Origin: Verrucomicrobiota bacterium
GTDB lineage: Bacteria; Verrucomicrobiota; Verrucomicrobiia; Limisphaerales; JADLHS01
Direction: 5' to 3'
Length of the DNA: 64,000 bases
Assembly: GCA_029573725.1 (NCBI GenBank)
Contig: JAKQDQ010000041.1
Coordinates: 108,390-172,389 of the forward strand
The notes beneath the pieces are model-generated. The model had not been told where the DNA came from. It worked only from the letters and a program-made list of their open reading frames with translations, and did no database searches. Positions 26,704-36,569 of the stretch are shown here, one piece after another. The first letter of the stretch is position 1; the number at the start of each line of letters is the position of its first letter. A program made the position numbers and the translations under genes.

Positions 26704-28064
26704 CCCGGGACGCAGAACCGCTTATGAATTTGAATCAACTGCTGGCGAAAATTAAGGCCGGGGAAATTGACACCGTCATTGTGGCGTTTCCCGACGTGTT
26801 TGGGCGGCTGGTGGGGAAGCGCTGCACCGGGGAGTTCTTTCGCCAACACGCCCGGCACGGGACCCACGGCTGCAGCTACCTGTTCACCGTGAATCTGGAA
26901 ATGGATCCGCTGGACGGGTTTCAACTGGCCAACTGGGACAAAGGTTACGGCGATTTCGAGATCCGGCCCGATCTGAGCACGCTGCGCGCGTTGCCGTGGC
27001 AACCCGGCACGGCGCTGGTGATCTGCGATTCGGCGCACGCGGAGGGCCGGCGCGTGGTCGAGGCGCCCCGCTCCGTGTTGCGCGCGCAGATCGAGGCGCT
27101 GGCCCAACGCGGGTGGAGCGCGGCGGCCGCCAGCGAACTCGAGTTTTTCCTTTTCAATCAGACCTACGCGGACGCCTTTGCCGGCAATTATCAGAAGCTC
27201 GTGCCCTCGAGTGATTATCGGATCGATTATCACACGATGCAACCGGCGCGCGATGAGCCCCTGCTGCGGGCCGTACGCAACGCCATGACCGCCGCGCGCG
27301 TCCCGGTGGAATCCAGCAAGGGCGAGTGGGGTCGCGGCCAGCACGAAATCAATTTCGTGTATGACGAACCGCTCGCAATGGCGGATATGCACGTGCTCTT
27401 CAAGCAAGGCTTGAAGGAAATCGCCGCCCAGCACGGCAAGGCGGTCTCCTTCATGGCCAAACCCTGGCATGACGAAGTGGGCAGCAGTTGTCACATCCAC
27501 ATCAGCCTGTGGCGCGGTGGCAGAAATCTCTTCTGGGACGGAAAATCCGGCGGCACAAAGTGTTTCCGTCAGTTCCTCGGGGGATTGATGAAATACGCGC
27601 CGGAACTCAGCTATCTTTTTGCGCCCACCATCAACTCCTACAAGCGTTACCAGTCCGCCAGCTGGGCTCCCACCCGGATGGCCTGGTCGCGCGACAACCG
27701 CACCGTCGGCTTCCGTGTGGTGGGTCACGGCAACTCGTTCCGCATTGAGAACCGGATGCCGGGCGCGGATGCCAATCCGTACCTGACCTTTGCGGCCATG
27801 ATCGCCGCGGGACTTGCGGGGGTGGACGAAGGACTGGATTGCGGCGCCGAATACCAGGGCAATGCCTATGTGGATGCCACCTTGAAGGCGCTGCCCACCT
27901 CCCTGCGCGAGGCGGCGGATTTGCTGGACCACAGCCAGCTGGCGCGGCGGGCCTTCGGCAATGCCGTGGTGGATTTTTATGTCCACACCGCGCGGTTGGA
28001 GGTGCAGGCATTTGAAACCTCCGTGACGGATTGGGAGCGCCGCCGCTACTTCGAACAAATTTGA
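26700..28064 (+). CDS. Glutamine-synthetase-family ligase (possible gamma-glutamyl-amine synthetase)
   Basis: A 454-residue GS-fold ligase. Metal and ATP site motifs are intact: ASELEFFLF (about residue 145), GRGQHEINF (about 212), KPWHDEVGSSCHIHISLW (about 256-272) and ENRMPGADANPYLTFAAMIA. The beta-grasp half at the N-terminus is short (VIVAFPDVFGRLVGKRCTG), as in PuuA/GlnA-like amine ligases rather than classical GlnA. The ATG at 26700 overlaps the ALDH stop (ATGA); an ATG at 26724 is an alternative. Its place next to an aldehyde dehydrogenase suggests glutamylation of an amine for catabolism, as in the Puu pathway (inference). Confidence 0.85.
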   Translation: MTRDAEPLMNLNQLLAKIKAGEIDTVIVAFPDVFGRLVGKRCTGEFFRQHARHGTHGCSYLFTVNLEMDPLDGFQLANWDKGYGDFEIRPDLSTLRALPWQPGTALVICDSAHAEGRRVVEAPRSVLRAQIEALAQRGWSAAAASELEFFLFNQTYADAFAGNYQKLVPSSDYRIDYHTMQPARDEPLLRAVRNAMTAARVPVESSKGEWGRGQHEINFVYDEPLAMADMHVLFKQGLKEIAAQHGKAVSFMAKPWHDEVGSSCHIHISLWRGGRNLFWDGKSGGTKCFRQFLGGLMKYAPELSYLFAPTINSYKRYQSASWAPTRMAWSRDNRTVGFRVVGHGNSFRIENRMPGADANPYLTFAAMIAAGLAGVDEGLDCGAEYQGNAYVDATLKALPTSLREAADLLDHSQLARRAFGNAVVDFYVHTARLEVQAFETSVTDWERRRYFEQI

Positions 28065-28086
28065 GGCCATCCCATCCGATTCCAAC

Positions 28087-29409
28087 ATGAGTCCTTCTCC
28101 CGCACCCGGTCCGGCCCCACAGGTGGGGGATTCGGTTTTGCGTGCCTGGCAGACGCGCATCTTCTGGCTGCTTTGGGGCGCCTACGCCGCGTATTATTTG
28201 TGTCGGGTCAATTTTGCCGTCGCCCAGCCGCTGATCCTCAAGGAATTTCCCAGCTGGTCCAGCGCCCACGTCGGCATGATCCCTTCCACCTACGCCATTT
28301 TCTACGCCATTGGCCAGATGGTGAACGGGACCCTGTGCGCCCGCTATGGCGCGCGGCGGATGATCACGATCGCCCTGTTGTTCGCTGCGGCCACCAACCT
28401 GCTGTTTGCCTTTGCCACCTCCTTCGGCGTCATGTTGGTGCTGTGGGCGGTCAATGGCTGCGCCCAATCCGCCGGATGGTCGCTGGTGGTGCAGACCATC
28501 GCCAATTGGACCACCTCCAAACGTCGCGGCATGGTGATCGGCCTGATCTCGACTTGCTACACCGTTGGCAACGTCGCCTCCTGGCTCCTGGCCGGGCAAT
28601 TGTGCGAATCGTTCGGCTGGCGCACAGCCTTTTGGGTGCCCAGCATGGTGCTTTTCCCGTTCGCCCTGGTTTTCTACCTGTTCCTGCGCAACTCTCCGGA
28701 AGAAGCCGGGTTGCCCGCAGTCCGGGATGATGGCCAGGAAGCCGACCCGGCTGTTGCTCCGGGCGCGGGCGCCGCCTCGTCCGCCGAACTGCCGCTCCGC
28801 GAGATTTTGCGCCTCACCTTTTCCAACCGGATTCTCTGGATCCTGGGCATCGGGTTTTTCTGCATGAACGCCGTGCGCTATGCCTTCATGAATTGGAGCG
28901 TGCAATACATGGCCGATTTTCAAGGCCGCTCCATCAAGGGCAGCGCCTTTACCGCCGTGGCCATTCCGTTGATCGGTTCGCTTGGCGCCATCACCGCCGG
29001 CTGGATGTCTGACGCCCTTTTCGGCAAGCGCCGCGCCCCCGTTTGCGCCATCATGCAGGTGGCCCTGGCCCTGGTTTGCGTGGGGTTCGTCTTCGTGCCG
29101 CAGGGAGCATGGATCACCGCCACCATCATGCTGGGATTGGCGGGCTTCATGATTTACGGACCGGACATGCTGATGAGCGGTGCCGCCACCATCGACATCA
29201 GCCATCCACGCGCCGCCTCCATTGCCACCGGATTCACAATGTGTCTCGGCGCGCTCGGCTCGATCTTTTCCGGCGCCGGCATCGGCTGGCTGCGCGATCT
29301 GGCGCGGGGAAACTGGAACCTCGTCTTCTATGTGCTGGCGGGCCTGGTCCTCATCGCCGCCGGATTCATGGTGTCCATCTGGAACGCGCGCCCCAAAGGA
29401 GCAAAGTAA
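28087..29409 (+). CDS. MFS transporter, organophosphate:phosphate antiporter-like
   Basis: A 440-residue major-facilitator protein with about twelve hydrophobic helices in two halves, joined by a polar loop near residue 225 (RDDGQEADPAVAPGAG). The start RIFWLLWGAYAAYYLCRVNFA and the segment FYAIGQMVNGTLCARYGARR recall the GlpT/UhpT (OPA) family. It follows the ligase gene by 22 nt, so it probably imports the substrate of the preceding three enzymes. OPA-type carriers usually move phosphorylated sugars, which does not fit an amine pathway neatly, so the cargo remains open. Confidence 0.85.
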   Translation: MSPSPAPGPAPQVGDSVLRAWQTRIFWLLWGAYAAYYLCRVNFAVAQPLILKEFPSWSSAHVGMIPSTYAIFYAIGQMVNGTLCARYGARRMITIALLFAAATNLLFAFATSFGVMLVLWAVNGCAQSAGWSLVVQTIANWTTSKRRGMVIGLISTCYTVGNVASWLLAGQLCESFGWRTAFWVPSMVLFPFALVFYLFLRNSPEEAGLPAVRDDGQEADPAVAPGAGAASSAELPLREILRLTFSNRILWILGIGFFCMNAVRYAFMNWSVQYMADFQGRSIKGSAFTAVAIPLIGSLGAITAGWMSDALFGKRRAPVCAIMQVALALVCVGFVFVPQGAWITATIMLGLAGFMIYGPDMLMSGAATIDISHPRAASIATGFTMCLGALGSIFSGAGIGWLRDLARGNWNLVFYVLAGLVLIAAGFMVSIWNARPKGAK

Positions 29410-29814
29410 GCGGCGCACCTCACAAATCCACGGGGCGCAATCCCGCCCGTAACTTCCATGACTGGCGCCTGGAAGTCCGCTCTGCCTGTTTTACCGCGTT
29501 CGCGGGTGCGCCAGACTGGGTGAAGTTTCCGCCCCCGTGATGCTGACGACGACACCGACGCCTCGAGCGCCAGGGATCAGGCCCAGAAGGCGTGTGGTGG
29601 AAGCCAATTTTCGATTCCGCGCGGAACCGGCCCCGCATTCCGTCCCTTCCAGCCAGCAGCCTGAACAGGTATCAGCGGATGGACGCAATTTTTCCGGTGA
29701 TTGGTTTTCGGGCAACCGGAGCATCCCTGCCCCCCGGCGGGGTGGTCGGGTCGTTTTCCCCCCAAAGGTGGGATTCAACTCGATAGCTGCTTGCGCGACA
29801 CTCATCCTGCACCT
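29410..29814. other. Intergenic region without a supported gene
   Basis: About 400 bp between the MFS gene and the giant exported protein. Open frames here (for example upstream of 29815 in the same frame) translate to proline/arginine-rich sequence without domain character. A small inverted repeat CTTCCA...TGGAAG lies near 29454-29476. No promoter consensus was recognised. Confidence 0.45.
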
Positions 29815-32800
29815 ATGAGCATGTTGCAACGTTCGCTTTCCCGGAGTCACAACCCCACTTTCCGCCGTCACGGTTGCCCGTTGCTGCGCACCGCTTTTGC
29901 GTTGTCCCGGATCGCCGCGACGGCCATCTGGTTGCTGACCGTATCGAATCTCTCCGCCGCCCTGACCGGGCTGGTGCATCACTGGAACTTCGACGAAGGC
30001 CCGGACTGGCACGACAGCGCGTTTCAATCCACCTACGCCGGCACCACCGCTTACGACAGCGTCAGTTCGGCCAACGCCACGCTGCAAAACATGGGCAGCA
30101 CAAACTGGGTTTCCGGACGGCAATTCACCGCCCTATCCTTCGATGGCGTGAACGAGCACTTGCTCGTCGCGACGAACCTCGCGGCGTCGCTCGGCGGCAC
30201 CGCGTCGCTCTCGTTCTGGATCCGCACCAGCCAGACGGGGGCGGTTGTCGTTGCCAGAGCGCCGGGCATCGTGGGCGCTGTCGGCGCGGGCGGGGTTCAA
30301 TGGGGCTGGATTGACGACGTCGGGCGCATCGGGCTGGCGGTGGACAACACGCTCGTCGTGCGTTCCCCCGACCCCATCAATGACAACCAGTGGCATCACG
30401 TCGTGTTCACGCGCGATGCGGGCACGGGCGCGGGCCAGGTGTTCGTGGACGGCGCGCTGGTGCAGTCCGCCACCGGACCAACCGGCGTCAAGTCGTCGCC
30501 TTTCACCAGCCTCGCGAGGATCGAGAACGGTGGCAGCGCGAATTATTTCCGCGGTCGTCTGGATCAGGTGACCATTCTGGATCATCTGGTGACGCCGGCC
30601 GAGGTGGCCACGCTGCGCACGAATCACGCCCCGAAACTCTGGGACACGCGCACCGAAGGCGTTGACAACCGTCCCTTCATCACGCGCAGCGCCCTCGTCA
30701 GCGCCTTCGATGTGGAGAACGATCCCATTTCCGTCCGCAGTTGGACCCAGCCCGCCCACGGCGCCGTGGTCAACAACGGCGATGGTTCGTTCACCTTCAC
30801 TCCGACGGGTGGCTACCTCGGGGCGGATTCGTTCACGGTGGTCGTCCAGGATGGCCAGGGCGGATTTCACCGCGGCACGATGAACGTCACCATCATGAGC
30901 GAACCTCCCGGCGGCGGCGGTGTGCCGGTCACACAGTTCACCGGGTTCAGCGCGCTGCAAACCAATGACGTGGACCTCTCGCACAATGGCTGGCGCACCC
31001 CGCGCGCGGTGGATTGGAACGTGGATGGGAAACTCGATTTGCTGGTGGGCACGGGCGGTTACGTGGTGCTCTACACCAACAACGGGAGCGCCAGTCTTCC
31101 GGACTTCGTCGTCGGCGGCCGGGTGCGGGCCGGCGGCGCGGACATCGCCACCGGCACGTCGCAGTCCTCGCTGGCCCTGGTAGACATGACGGGCGATGGC
31201 GTGCGCGATTTGGTGGTCGCGGATTCCGCGAGCAAGCTCCGCGTGTATCGCAATCTGGCCGCCACCAACGCCACGCCCAACTACACAACGCCGGTCTTCG
31301 TCAAGAACGCGGCGGGCGCGGATTTCATTCTGCCCGACCGGCGCTTTGACCTGGGCGACTGGAACGGCGACGGCAAGCCGGACCTCGTGACTGGGAGCTT
31401 CAGCGGTGCCATGCGGCTTTATCTCAACGTCGGCACCGCCGCGAATCCGCGGTTCGACACCAGCACGACTTTGTTTTCCGATTCCTACAACATCTTCCCG
31501 CGCCTGTTCGACCTCAACGGGAACGGGCTGGTGGATTTGCTGCGCGGCATCAACTGGGGCGACATCCGTTACTGGCGCGACGCCGGCTCGCTCGGGCTGG
31601 GCAGTTCGGTGACGCTGAGTTTGAGCGATTCCAACGGAGTGAGTCCCAATCTGCACGCGCTGACCGACGGCGCCATGGTGGACTTCGGCGATTACAACGG
31701 CGACGGCACGCTCGATTTGCTCGTCGGCGGCCACAGCAGCGACAAACTCTACCTCGCCTATGGCGTGAAGAAGACCATCGCGGACAGCATCGCCGAGATC
31801 GAGGCCATTTATGACGCCAACCCGACCGACGTGGGCGTGGCGTTGAGCGCAAACAATAACGCGCTGCTGAACGAATTGAACAACGCCAACTGGAATCTCA
31901 TCACGCACCTGCAGAACGGCACACTCGGCACGCGCGAAGCCCTGTTCGCCGCGCTCACGAATCACATCGGGAAGTACTGGTTTCTGAAATACCAGACGCT
32001 TGATACCACGAACTTTCATCACGTTCCGAGCATCGTGTGTCAGAACTGGGTCATGCTGCAGTACGTGCTGGCGGACACGCCGACGCGCCGCACCAACATC
32101 GCCAACGTACTCGGGCTTGCCGGCACGGCGCGGTTGATTTATCTCGAAAACGGACTGGCTCTCGGCGACAACGCCAAGTCCAAACCCGCCGCGTACGGCA
32201 CGCTGCTGGATTTTCGCCGCCGCCATCCGCGCGAACTCTTTCCCGACGCGATCATGACCTTCGACCAGCTTTACGGCGACAACCGCGGCGGCTTCGTCTG
32301 GACGCCCAACAGCACCAAGAACACCTTTGGCGATTGGGCGCTCGGCAACGCCAACGAATGGGCCGGCGACCTCACGGCCGCCATTGAGAAGGTGCTCGGC
32401 GCGGGCCGGGCCAGCGGTGATTACTACACGTTCGTCATGGGGCACGAAGTCACCCACTCGCTCGATGCCTACGTCAACGGCCGCGCGAACACGGATCTCC
32501 GACGCCGCTGGGGGCTGACGCTTTGCACCGCCGCCGGGCCGGATGTGATTCCCGGCGCCAACGGCTGGCGCGACACGGCCGCCACCAAGACGAATTTTCT
32601 GGCGAAGGGATACTGGGACGGCGTTGAGGCGAACTGGAGTGCGGCGTGGTCCAACTACTGGGCGGTGGGCGTGGGCGCGCCGTTCCGGAACACGTCGTTC
32701 ATGCGCGGGAGCATTGACTGGTTTCTCGACAACTCGCAGGAATCGCTCGCCACGCAGGCCAATCATTACTGGGCCAACGCCTGGGGCCGCCTCATCGGGG

Positions 32801-34371
32801 CCGCCGACCGTTTCCGCCGCGCCAGCGGTCCCGGACTCGGGCCGCTCCGCGCCAACATCAACGAGGTGGTCACGTTCATTGATTTCGAGTCCGCCGGCAT
32901 GAACAAAGTCAATCTCGTGGAAACCAAATACCAGTCCTCGCCCGCGCAGGTGAACTGGACGAACCACTATGCCGACCTCGAACGCGACGATCGCGGCTAC
33001 ATCCAGCGCCTCAAAGTCGAAGGCCAGACCTACGAGTTCCAATACGACACCAACGGCGTGGTCACCAATGTGCTGACGAGCCTGTTGTCGCCGCAAAAGG
33101 ATTATTGCTGGACCTTTCGCAACCAATCCCGCCAGTTCGACGTGCTGCGCAATGATTCGCGGCTCGAAGGCGGCCCGGTGCAACTGGCCGGAGTGTCCGC
33201 ACCGACTCACGGCACGGTGAGCACCAATGCCGATGGCACGATCGTTTACACGCCCGCGTTAAATTACGTGGGCAACGACAGCTTCAACTACACCGTCACC
33301 TCGACCAACACCGGCGGCGCCGCCGCGAGCACGGTGTATGTCGAGGTCATCAATCCCACCGTACCCACCGGCGATTTGCTGGTCGAGTACTGGCTCAACA
33401 TCGGCGACGGCTCCGCAGTCAGCGATCTGACCGGCAACGCAAACTTTCCGAACAGCCCGACGTTGAGGTATTACACGAACAGCGCGTTTGAACTCCGGAG
33501 CAACAGCGCCGACAACTACGGTTCGCGTGTGCGCGGGCAGTTCACCGCGCCGGTCGCGGGGGATTACACGTTCTGGATTGCTTCTGATGACGGCGGCGAG
33601 CTGTGGTTCAGTCCCAATCGCGATGCGGCGAACAAGACACTCATCGCCTACGAGACTGCCTGGGCCGGCCCCCGCGAATGGACCAAGTACGCCTCGCAAC
33701 AATCCGCCCCCATCACGCTGGCGGCGGGACAGGTCTGCTACCTGGAAACGCTGCAAAAGGAGGGCAACGGCGGGGACAACCTTGCGGTCGCGTGGCAGGG
33801 GCCGGCGCCGTACAACACCACCAACGTCATTGCCGCCGCGTATCTCCAGCAACCATTCGCCGGATTCTCCATTCCGCAGTTCACCAGCGATCCGTTGACG
33901 AAACCGCCCGGCATCGTGAACGCCGCCTACGCCGGATCGCTTGCCGGCGATGTCACGGATACCAGCGCAAATGAAATCCTCACCTTCGCCAAATTGTCCG
34001 GTCCGGCCTGGTTGTCCGTGGCGGCAGACGGGGCGCTCACCGGAACACCGGGCGCGGGCGATATCGGAGCAAATTCCTTTCTGGTGCGCGTCACCGATTC
34101 AACGGGATTCGTGGACGTCACCACCTTGAACCTTTCGGTCTGGAACCCGACGCCACCCACGTTGACGGCGCAGCTCGCCGGAGGCGCGTGCCGGCTCGAA
34201 TTGAGCGGAATCGTGGGACAACACTACCGCCTCGAGCACCAGGCGCAACTGGAGTCCCCGGGAACGTGGCTGGTGTTGACGGACATTGTCGCCCTCGCAC
34301 AATCACCCTTCGTCCTCATGGACCTCGTCACCAATTCCCAACGGTTCTACCGGGCCGTTTCACTGCCTTAG
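29815..34371 (+). CDS. Giant exported multidomain protein: LamG, VCBS/FG-GAP, metallopeptidase-like, PA14
   Basis: A roughly 1518-residue protein. The ATG at 29815 is chosen because a signal peptide follows (IAATAIWLLTVSNLSAA); the frame is open further upstream. Domains in order: LamG (GLVHHWNFDEGPDW, about 30-230); cadherin-like (NGDGSFTFTPTGGYLGADSF); VCBS/FG-GAP repeats with Asp-rich DWNVDGKLDLLVG, DWNGDGKPDLVTG and DYNGDGTLDLLVG (about 380-645); a domain with HEVTHSLDAY near residue 876, an HExxH metallopeptidase motif; a second cadherin-like unit; PA14 (LLVEYWLNIGDGS, about 1185-1345); an Ig-like He_PIG unit; and a C-terminal module ending FYRAVSLP. Probably secreted or surface-bound, acting on polysaccharide or protein. 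Confidence 0.82.
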   Translation: MSMLQRSLSRSHNPTFRRHGCPLLRTAFALSRIAATAIWLLTVSNLSAALTGLVHHWNFDEGPDWHDSAFQSTYAGTTAYDSVSSANATLQNMGSTNWVSGRQFTALSFDGVNEHLLVATNLAASLGGTASLSFWIRTSQTGAVVVARAPGIVGAVGAGGVQWGWIDDVGRIGLAVDNTLVVRSPDPINDNQWHHVVFTRDAGTGAGQVFVDGALVQSATGPTGVKSSPFTSLARIENGGSANYFRGRLDQVTILDHLVTPAEVATLRTNHAPKLWDTRTEGVDNRPFITRSALVSAFDVENDPISVRSWTQPAHGAVVNNGDGSFTFTPTGGYLGADSFTVVVQDGQGGFHRGTMNVTIMSEPPGGGGVPVTQFTGFSALQTNDVDLSHNGWRTPRAVDWNVDGKLDLLVGTGGYVVLYTNNGSASLPDFVVGGRVRAGGADIATGTSQSSLALVDMTGDGVRDLVVADSASKLRVYRNLAATNATPNYTTPVFVKNAAGADFILPDRRFDLGDWNGDGKPDLVTGSFSGAMRLYLNVGTAANPRFDTSTTLFSDSYNIFPRLFDLNGNGLVDLLRGINWGDIRYWRDAGSLGLGSSVTLSLSDSNGVSPNLHALTDGAMVDFGDYNGDGTLDLLVGGHSSDKLYLAYGVKKTIADSIAEIEAIYDANPTDVGVALSANNNALLNELNNANWNLITHLQNGTLGTREALFAALTNHIGKYWFLKYQTLDTTNFHHVPSIVCQNWVMLQYVLADTPTRRTNIANVLGLAGTARLIYLENGLALGDNAKSKPAAYGTLLDFRRRHPRELFPDAIMTFDQLYGDNRGGFVWTPNSTKNTFGDWALGNANEWAGDLTAAIEKVLGAGRASGDYYTFVMGHEVTHSLDAYVNGRANTDLRRRWGLTLCTAAGPDVIPGANGWRDTAATKTNFLAKGYWDGVEANWSAAWSNYWAVGVGAPFRNTSFMRGSIDWFLDNSQESLATQANHYWANAWGRLIGAADRFRRASGPGLGPLRANINEVVTFIDFESAGMNKVNLVETKYQSSPAQVNWTNHYADLERDDRGYIQRLKVEGQTYEFQYDTNGVVTNVLTSLLSPQKDYCWTFRNQSRQFDVLRNDSRLEGGPVQLAGVSAPTHGTVSTNADGTIVYTPALNYVGNDSFNYTVTSTNTGGAAASTVYVEVINPTVPTGDLLVEYWLNIGDGSAVSDLTGNANFPNSPTLRYYTNSAFELRSNSADNYGSRVRGQFTAPVAGDYTFWIASDDGGELWFSPNRDAANKTLIAYETAWAGPREWTKYASQQSAPITLAAGQVCYLETLQKEGNGGDNLAVAWQGPAPYNTTNVIAAAYLQQPFAGFSIPQFTSDPLTKPPGIVNAAYAGSLAGDVTDTSANEILTFAKLSGPAWLSVAADGALTGTPGAGDIGANSFLVRVTDSTGFVDVTTLNLSVWNPTPPTLTAQLAGGACRLELSGIVGQHYRLEHQAQLESPGTWLVLTDIVALAQSPFVLMDLVTNSQRFYRAVSLP

Positions 34372-34730
34372 CCAGATCAAATGGCGGAACCGGCGGGAGG
34401 GCAGATGGATGTTGCATCACCCGGCACTGACGGAGACGCTCCCGAACAGAGCCAGGCGGTGTGGCGCGGCTGCCAAACCACCTCCCGCCGGGGTTCCATC
34501 CTTCGGTCCGAGTTTCGCGGGCCGGAGCTGGTGGTGCTTTCGGGCGGGCCAGGACAATCTTCACCAAAACATATTGAAGATTGAAAAATCCGCAGCTTGA
34601 CCTCCGGCGGAAAATCGCCATGCTTTTTCCCCCGGCGAAACCCGCCTTGCTCGTGACACGCTTCGTCTGTGTTTTTCCACCTTCAGCGTTGTGATCGCAG
34701 AGATGCAGGATGGGGCCGGCAGTTACCGTT
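34372..34730. other. Intergenic region without a supported gene
   Basis: About 360 bp upstream of typA. It is less GC-rich toward typA, with TTGACC near 34597 and T-rich runs near 34621-34680 that may include the typA promoter; no clear -10 pairs with it. No gene or structured RNA was recognised. Confidence 0.4.
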
Positions 34731-36563
34731 ATGCAGCACATTCGAAACATTGCGATTATCGCGCACGTGGACCATGGCAAGACCACGCTGGTGGATTGCC
34801 TGCTCAAGCAGTCCGGGACCTTCCGCGCCAATCAGGTCGAGACACAAACCGAACGGCTCATGGATTCCATGGACTTGGAACGGGAAAAGGGGATCACCAT
34901 TCGCGCCAAGAACGCCGCCTTCAAATACAAGGATTATCACATCAACATCGTGGACACGCCCGGGCACGCCGATTTTGGCGGTGAAGTCGAGCGCATCATG
35001 AACATGATTGACGGCGTGCTGCTGGTGGTGGATTCGGCGGAGGGGCCGCAGGCGCAAACGCGGTTTGTGCTGCGGAAAGCGCTCGAAGCGGGGGCCAAAC
35101 CCATCGTGGTCATCAACAAAATTGATCGCGACAACGCGCATCCGAAGCAGGTGCTGGATCAAGTCTTCGAGTTGTTCATTTCCCTGAACGCAACGGATGA
35201 ACAACTGGATTTTCCGTTTATTTACTGCTCGGCGAAGCAGGGCTATGCCAAGGAACGGCTGGATCAGGAAAGCCAGACGATGGCGCCGCTGTTCGAAGCC
35301 ATCATCCGGCACATTCCGCCGCCGCGCGCCCGTGCCGGGGAGGGATTTCAAGTGCTCGTGGCCAATCTGGATTACAGTGATTACCTGGGCCGGATCGCGT
35401 TTGGCAAAATTTACGAAGGCAAGATTCGGGCGGGGGACGCGGCGATCTGCCGGCATGGCAACGGGGAGATCTCCCGCGGCAAGATCACCATGCTGTATCA
35501 CTTTGAGGGGATGAAGCGGATTGAAGTGGAGGAAGCCCAGGCGGGGGACATTGTCGGCATCACCGGGTTTGAAGAAGTGTTCATTGGCGAGACCATCTGC
35601 GACAGCGAGGCGCGTCCGGCCCTGCCTTACATTCCGATTGATCCGCCGACGATCCAGATGGAATTCGCGGTGAATGACGGGCCGCTGGCCGGCCGGGACG
35701 GCAAACTGGTGACTGCCCGGCACATCTGGGAGCGGCTGGTCAAGGAAACCCGCACCAACGTCGCGCTCCGCATCGCGCCCACCAGCGATCCCAAGGTCTT
35801 TGCCGTCAGCGGGCGCGGCGAGATGCAAATCGCCATTTTGGTGGAGCAAATGCGTCGCGAGGGATATGAGGTGCTGGTGTCGCGGCCGGAAGTGCTTTGG
35901 AAGCGGGATGCGCACGGCACGGCGCTGGAGCCGATTGAAAAGGTGTTTGTGGAAATTCCCCAGGATTGTTTGGGCAACATCATGGAAAATCTTTCCTTCC
36001 GGAAAGCCCAGATCATCAACATGCACCACCACGGAGATCAAATGACGATCGAAGCGACGATTCCCATGCGCGGGTTGATCGGGTTTGAAACGGATTTGGT
36101 GAATTCGACCCGCGGCCTGGGGGTGATGAGTCACCTGTTTCATGAGTATGGCGAGGACCGGGGCGAAATTGCCGCGCGCAAGAACGGTTCCCTGGTGAGC
36201 ATGGACAACGGGGAGGCCACCAGTTACGCACTGAACATGATCCAGGAGCGGGGTCGCCTGCTGGTGGGCCCGGGAGAGGCGGTTTACGCGGGCATGATTG
36301 TGGGCGAAAACGCGCGGGAAAACGACATTCCAGTGAATCCGGTCAAGGAAAAGAAACTCACCAACATGCGCTCCCAGGGCGAAGGCAAGGGAATCCAGCT
36401 GGTCCCGCCGCTCCGGCTCTCGCTGGAGCGCGCCCTGGAATACATTGATGTGGACGAGTACGTGGAGGCAACGCCCAAAAATCTGCGGTTGCGAAAGAAG
36501 GAACTCGACGAGACCCGGCGCAAGCGGAGCGAAAAAAGCCGCGTGATCAAGCTCGTGGATTGA
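34731..36563 (+). CDS. typA: Ribosome-associated translational GTPase TypA/BipA
   Basis: A 610-residue translation-factor GTPase that binds ribosomes under stress and at low temperature. G1 is [17 protein letters not shown], preceded by IRNIAII. The switch-I region is [14 protein letters not shown]3 is [17 protein letters not shown] and G4 is [13 protein letters not shown]. Domains II, III and V follow, and a C-terminal domain with [18 protein letters not shown] is typical of BipA. The ATG at 34731 matches the family start; one at 34710 is in frame. It converges with glnS, leaving 6 bp between stops. Confidence 0.96.
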   Translation: MQHIRNIAIIAHVDHGKTTLVDCLLKQSGTFRANQVETQTERLMDSMDLEREKGITIRAKNAAFKYKDYHINIVDTPGHADFGGEVERIMNMIDGVLLVVDSAEGPQAQTRFVLRKALEAGAKPIVVINKIDRDNAHPKQVLDQVFELFISLNATDEQLDFPFIYCSAKQGYAKERLDQESQTMAPLFEAIIRHIPPPRARAGEGFQVLVANLDYSDYLGRIAFGKIYEGKIRAGDAAICRHGNGEISRGKITMLYHFEGMKRIEVEEAQAGDIVGITGFEEVFIGETICDSEARPALPYIPIDPPTIQMEFAVNDGPLAGRDGKLVTARHIWERLVKETRTNVALRIAPTSDPKVFAVSGRGEMQIAILVEQMRREGYEVLVSRPEVLWKRDAHGTALEPIEKVFVEIPQDCLGNIMENLSFRKAQIINMHHHGDQMTIEATIPMRGLIGFETDLVNSTRGLGVMSHLFHEYGEDRGEIAARKNGSLVSMDNGEATSYALNMIQERGRLLVGPGEAVYAGMIVGENARENDIPVNPVKEKKLTNMRSQGEGKGIQLVPPLRLSLERALEYIDVDEYVEATPKNLRLRKKELDETRRKRSEKSRVIKLVD

Positions 36564-36569
36564 GCGGAA

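Noticed and set aside
30133..33210. 1025-codon open frame on the minus strand
   Set aside because: It lies antisense to the giant exported protein, is Val/Arg/His-rich with no domain, and is an expected shadow of high-GC codon use; the + strand shows signal peptide, LamG, VCBS and PA14.
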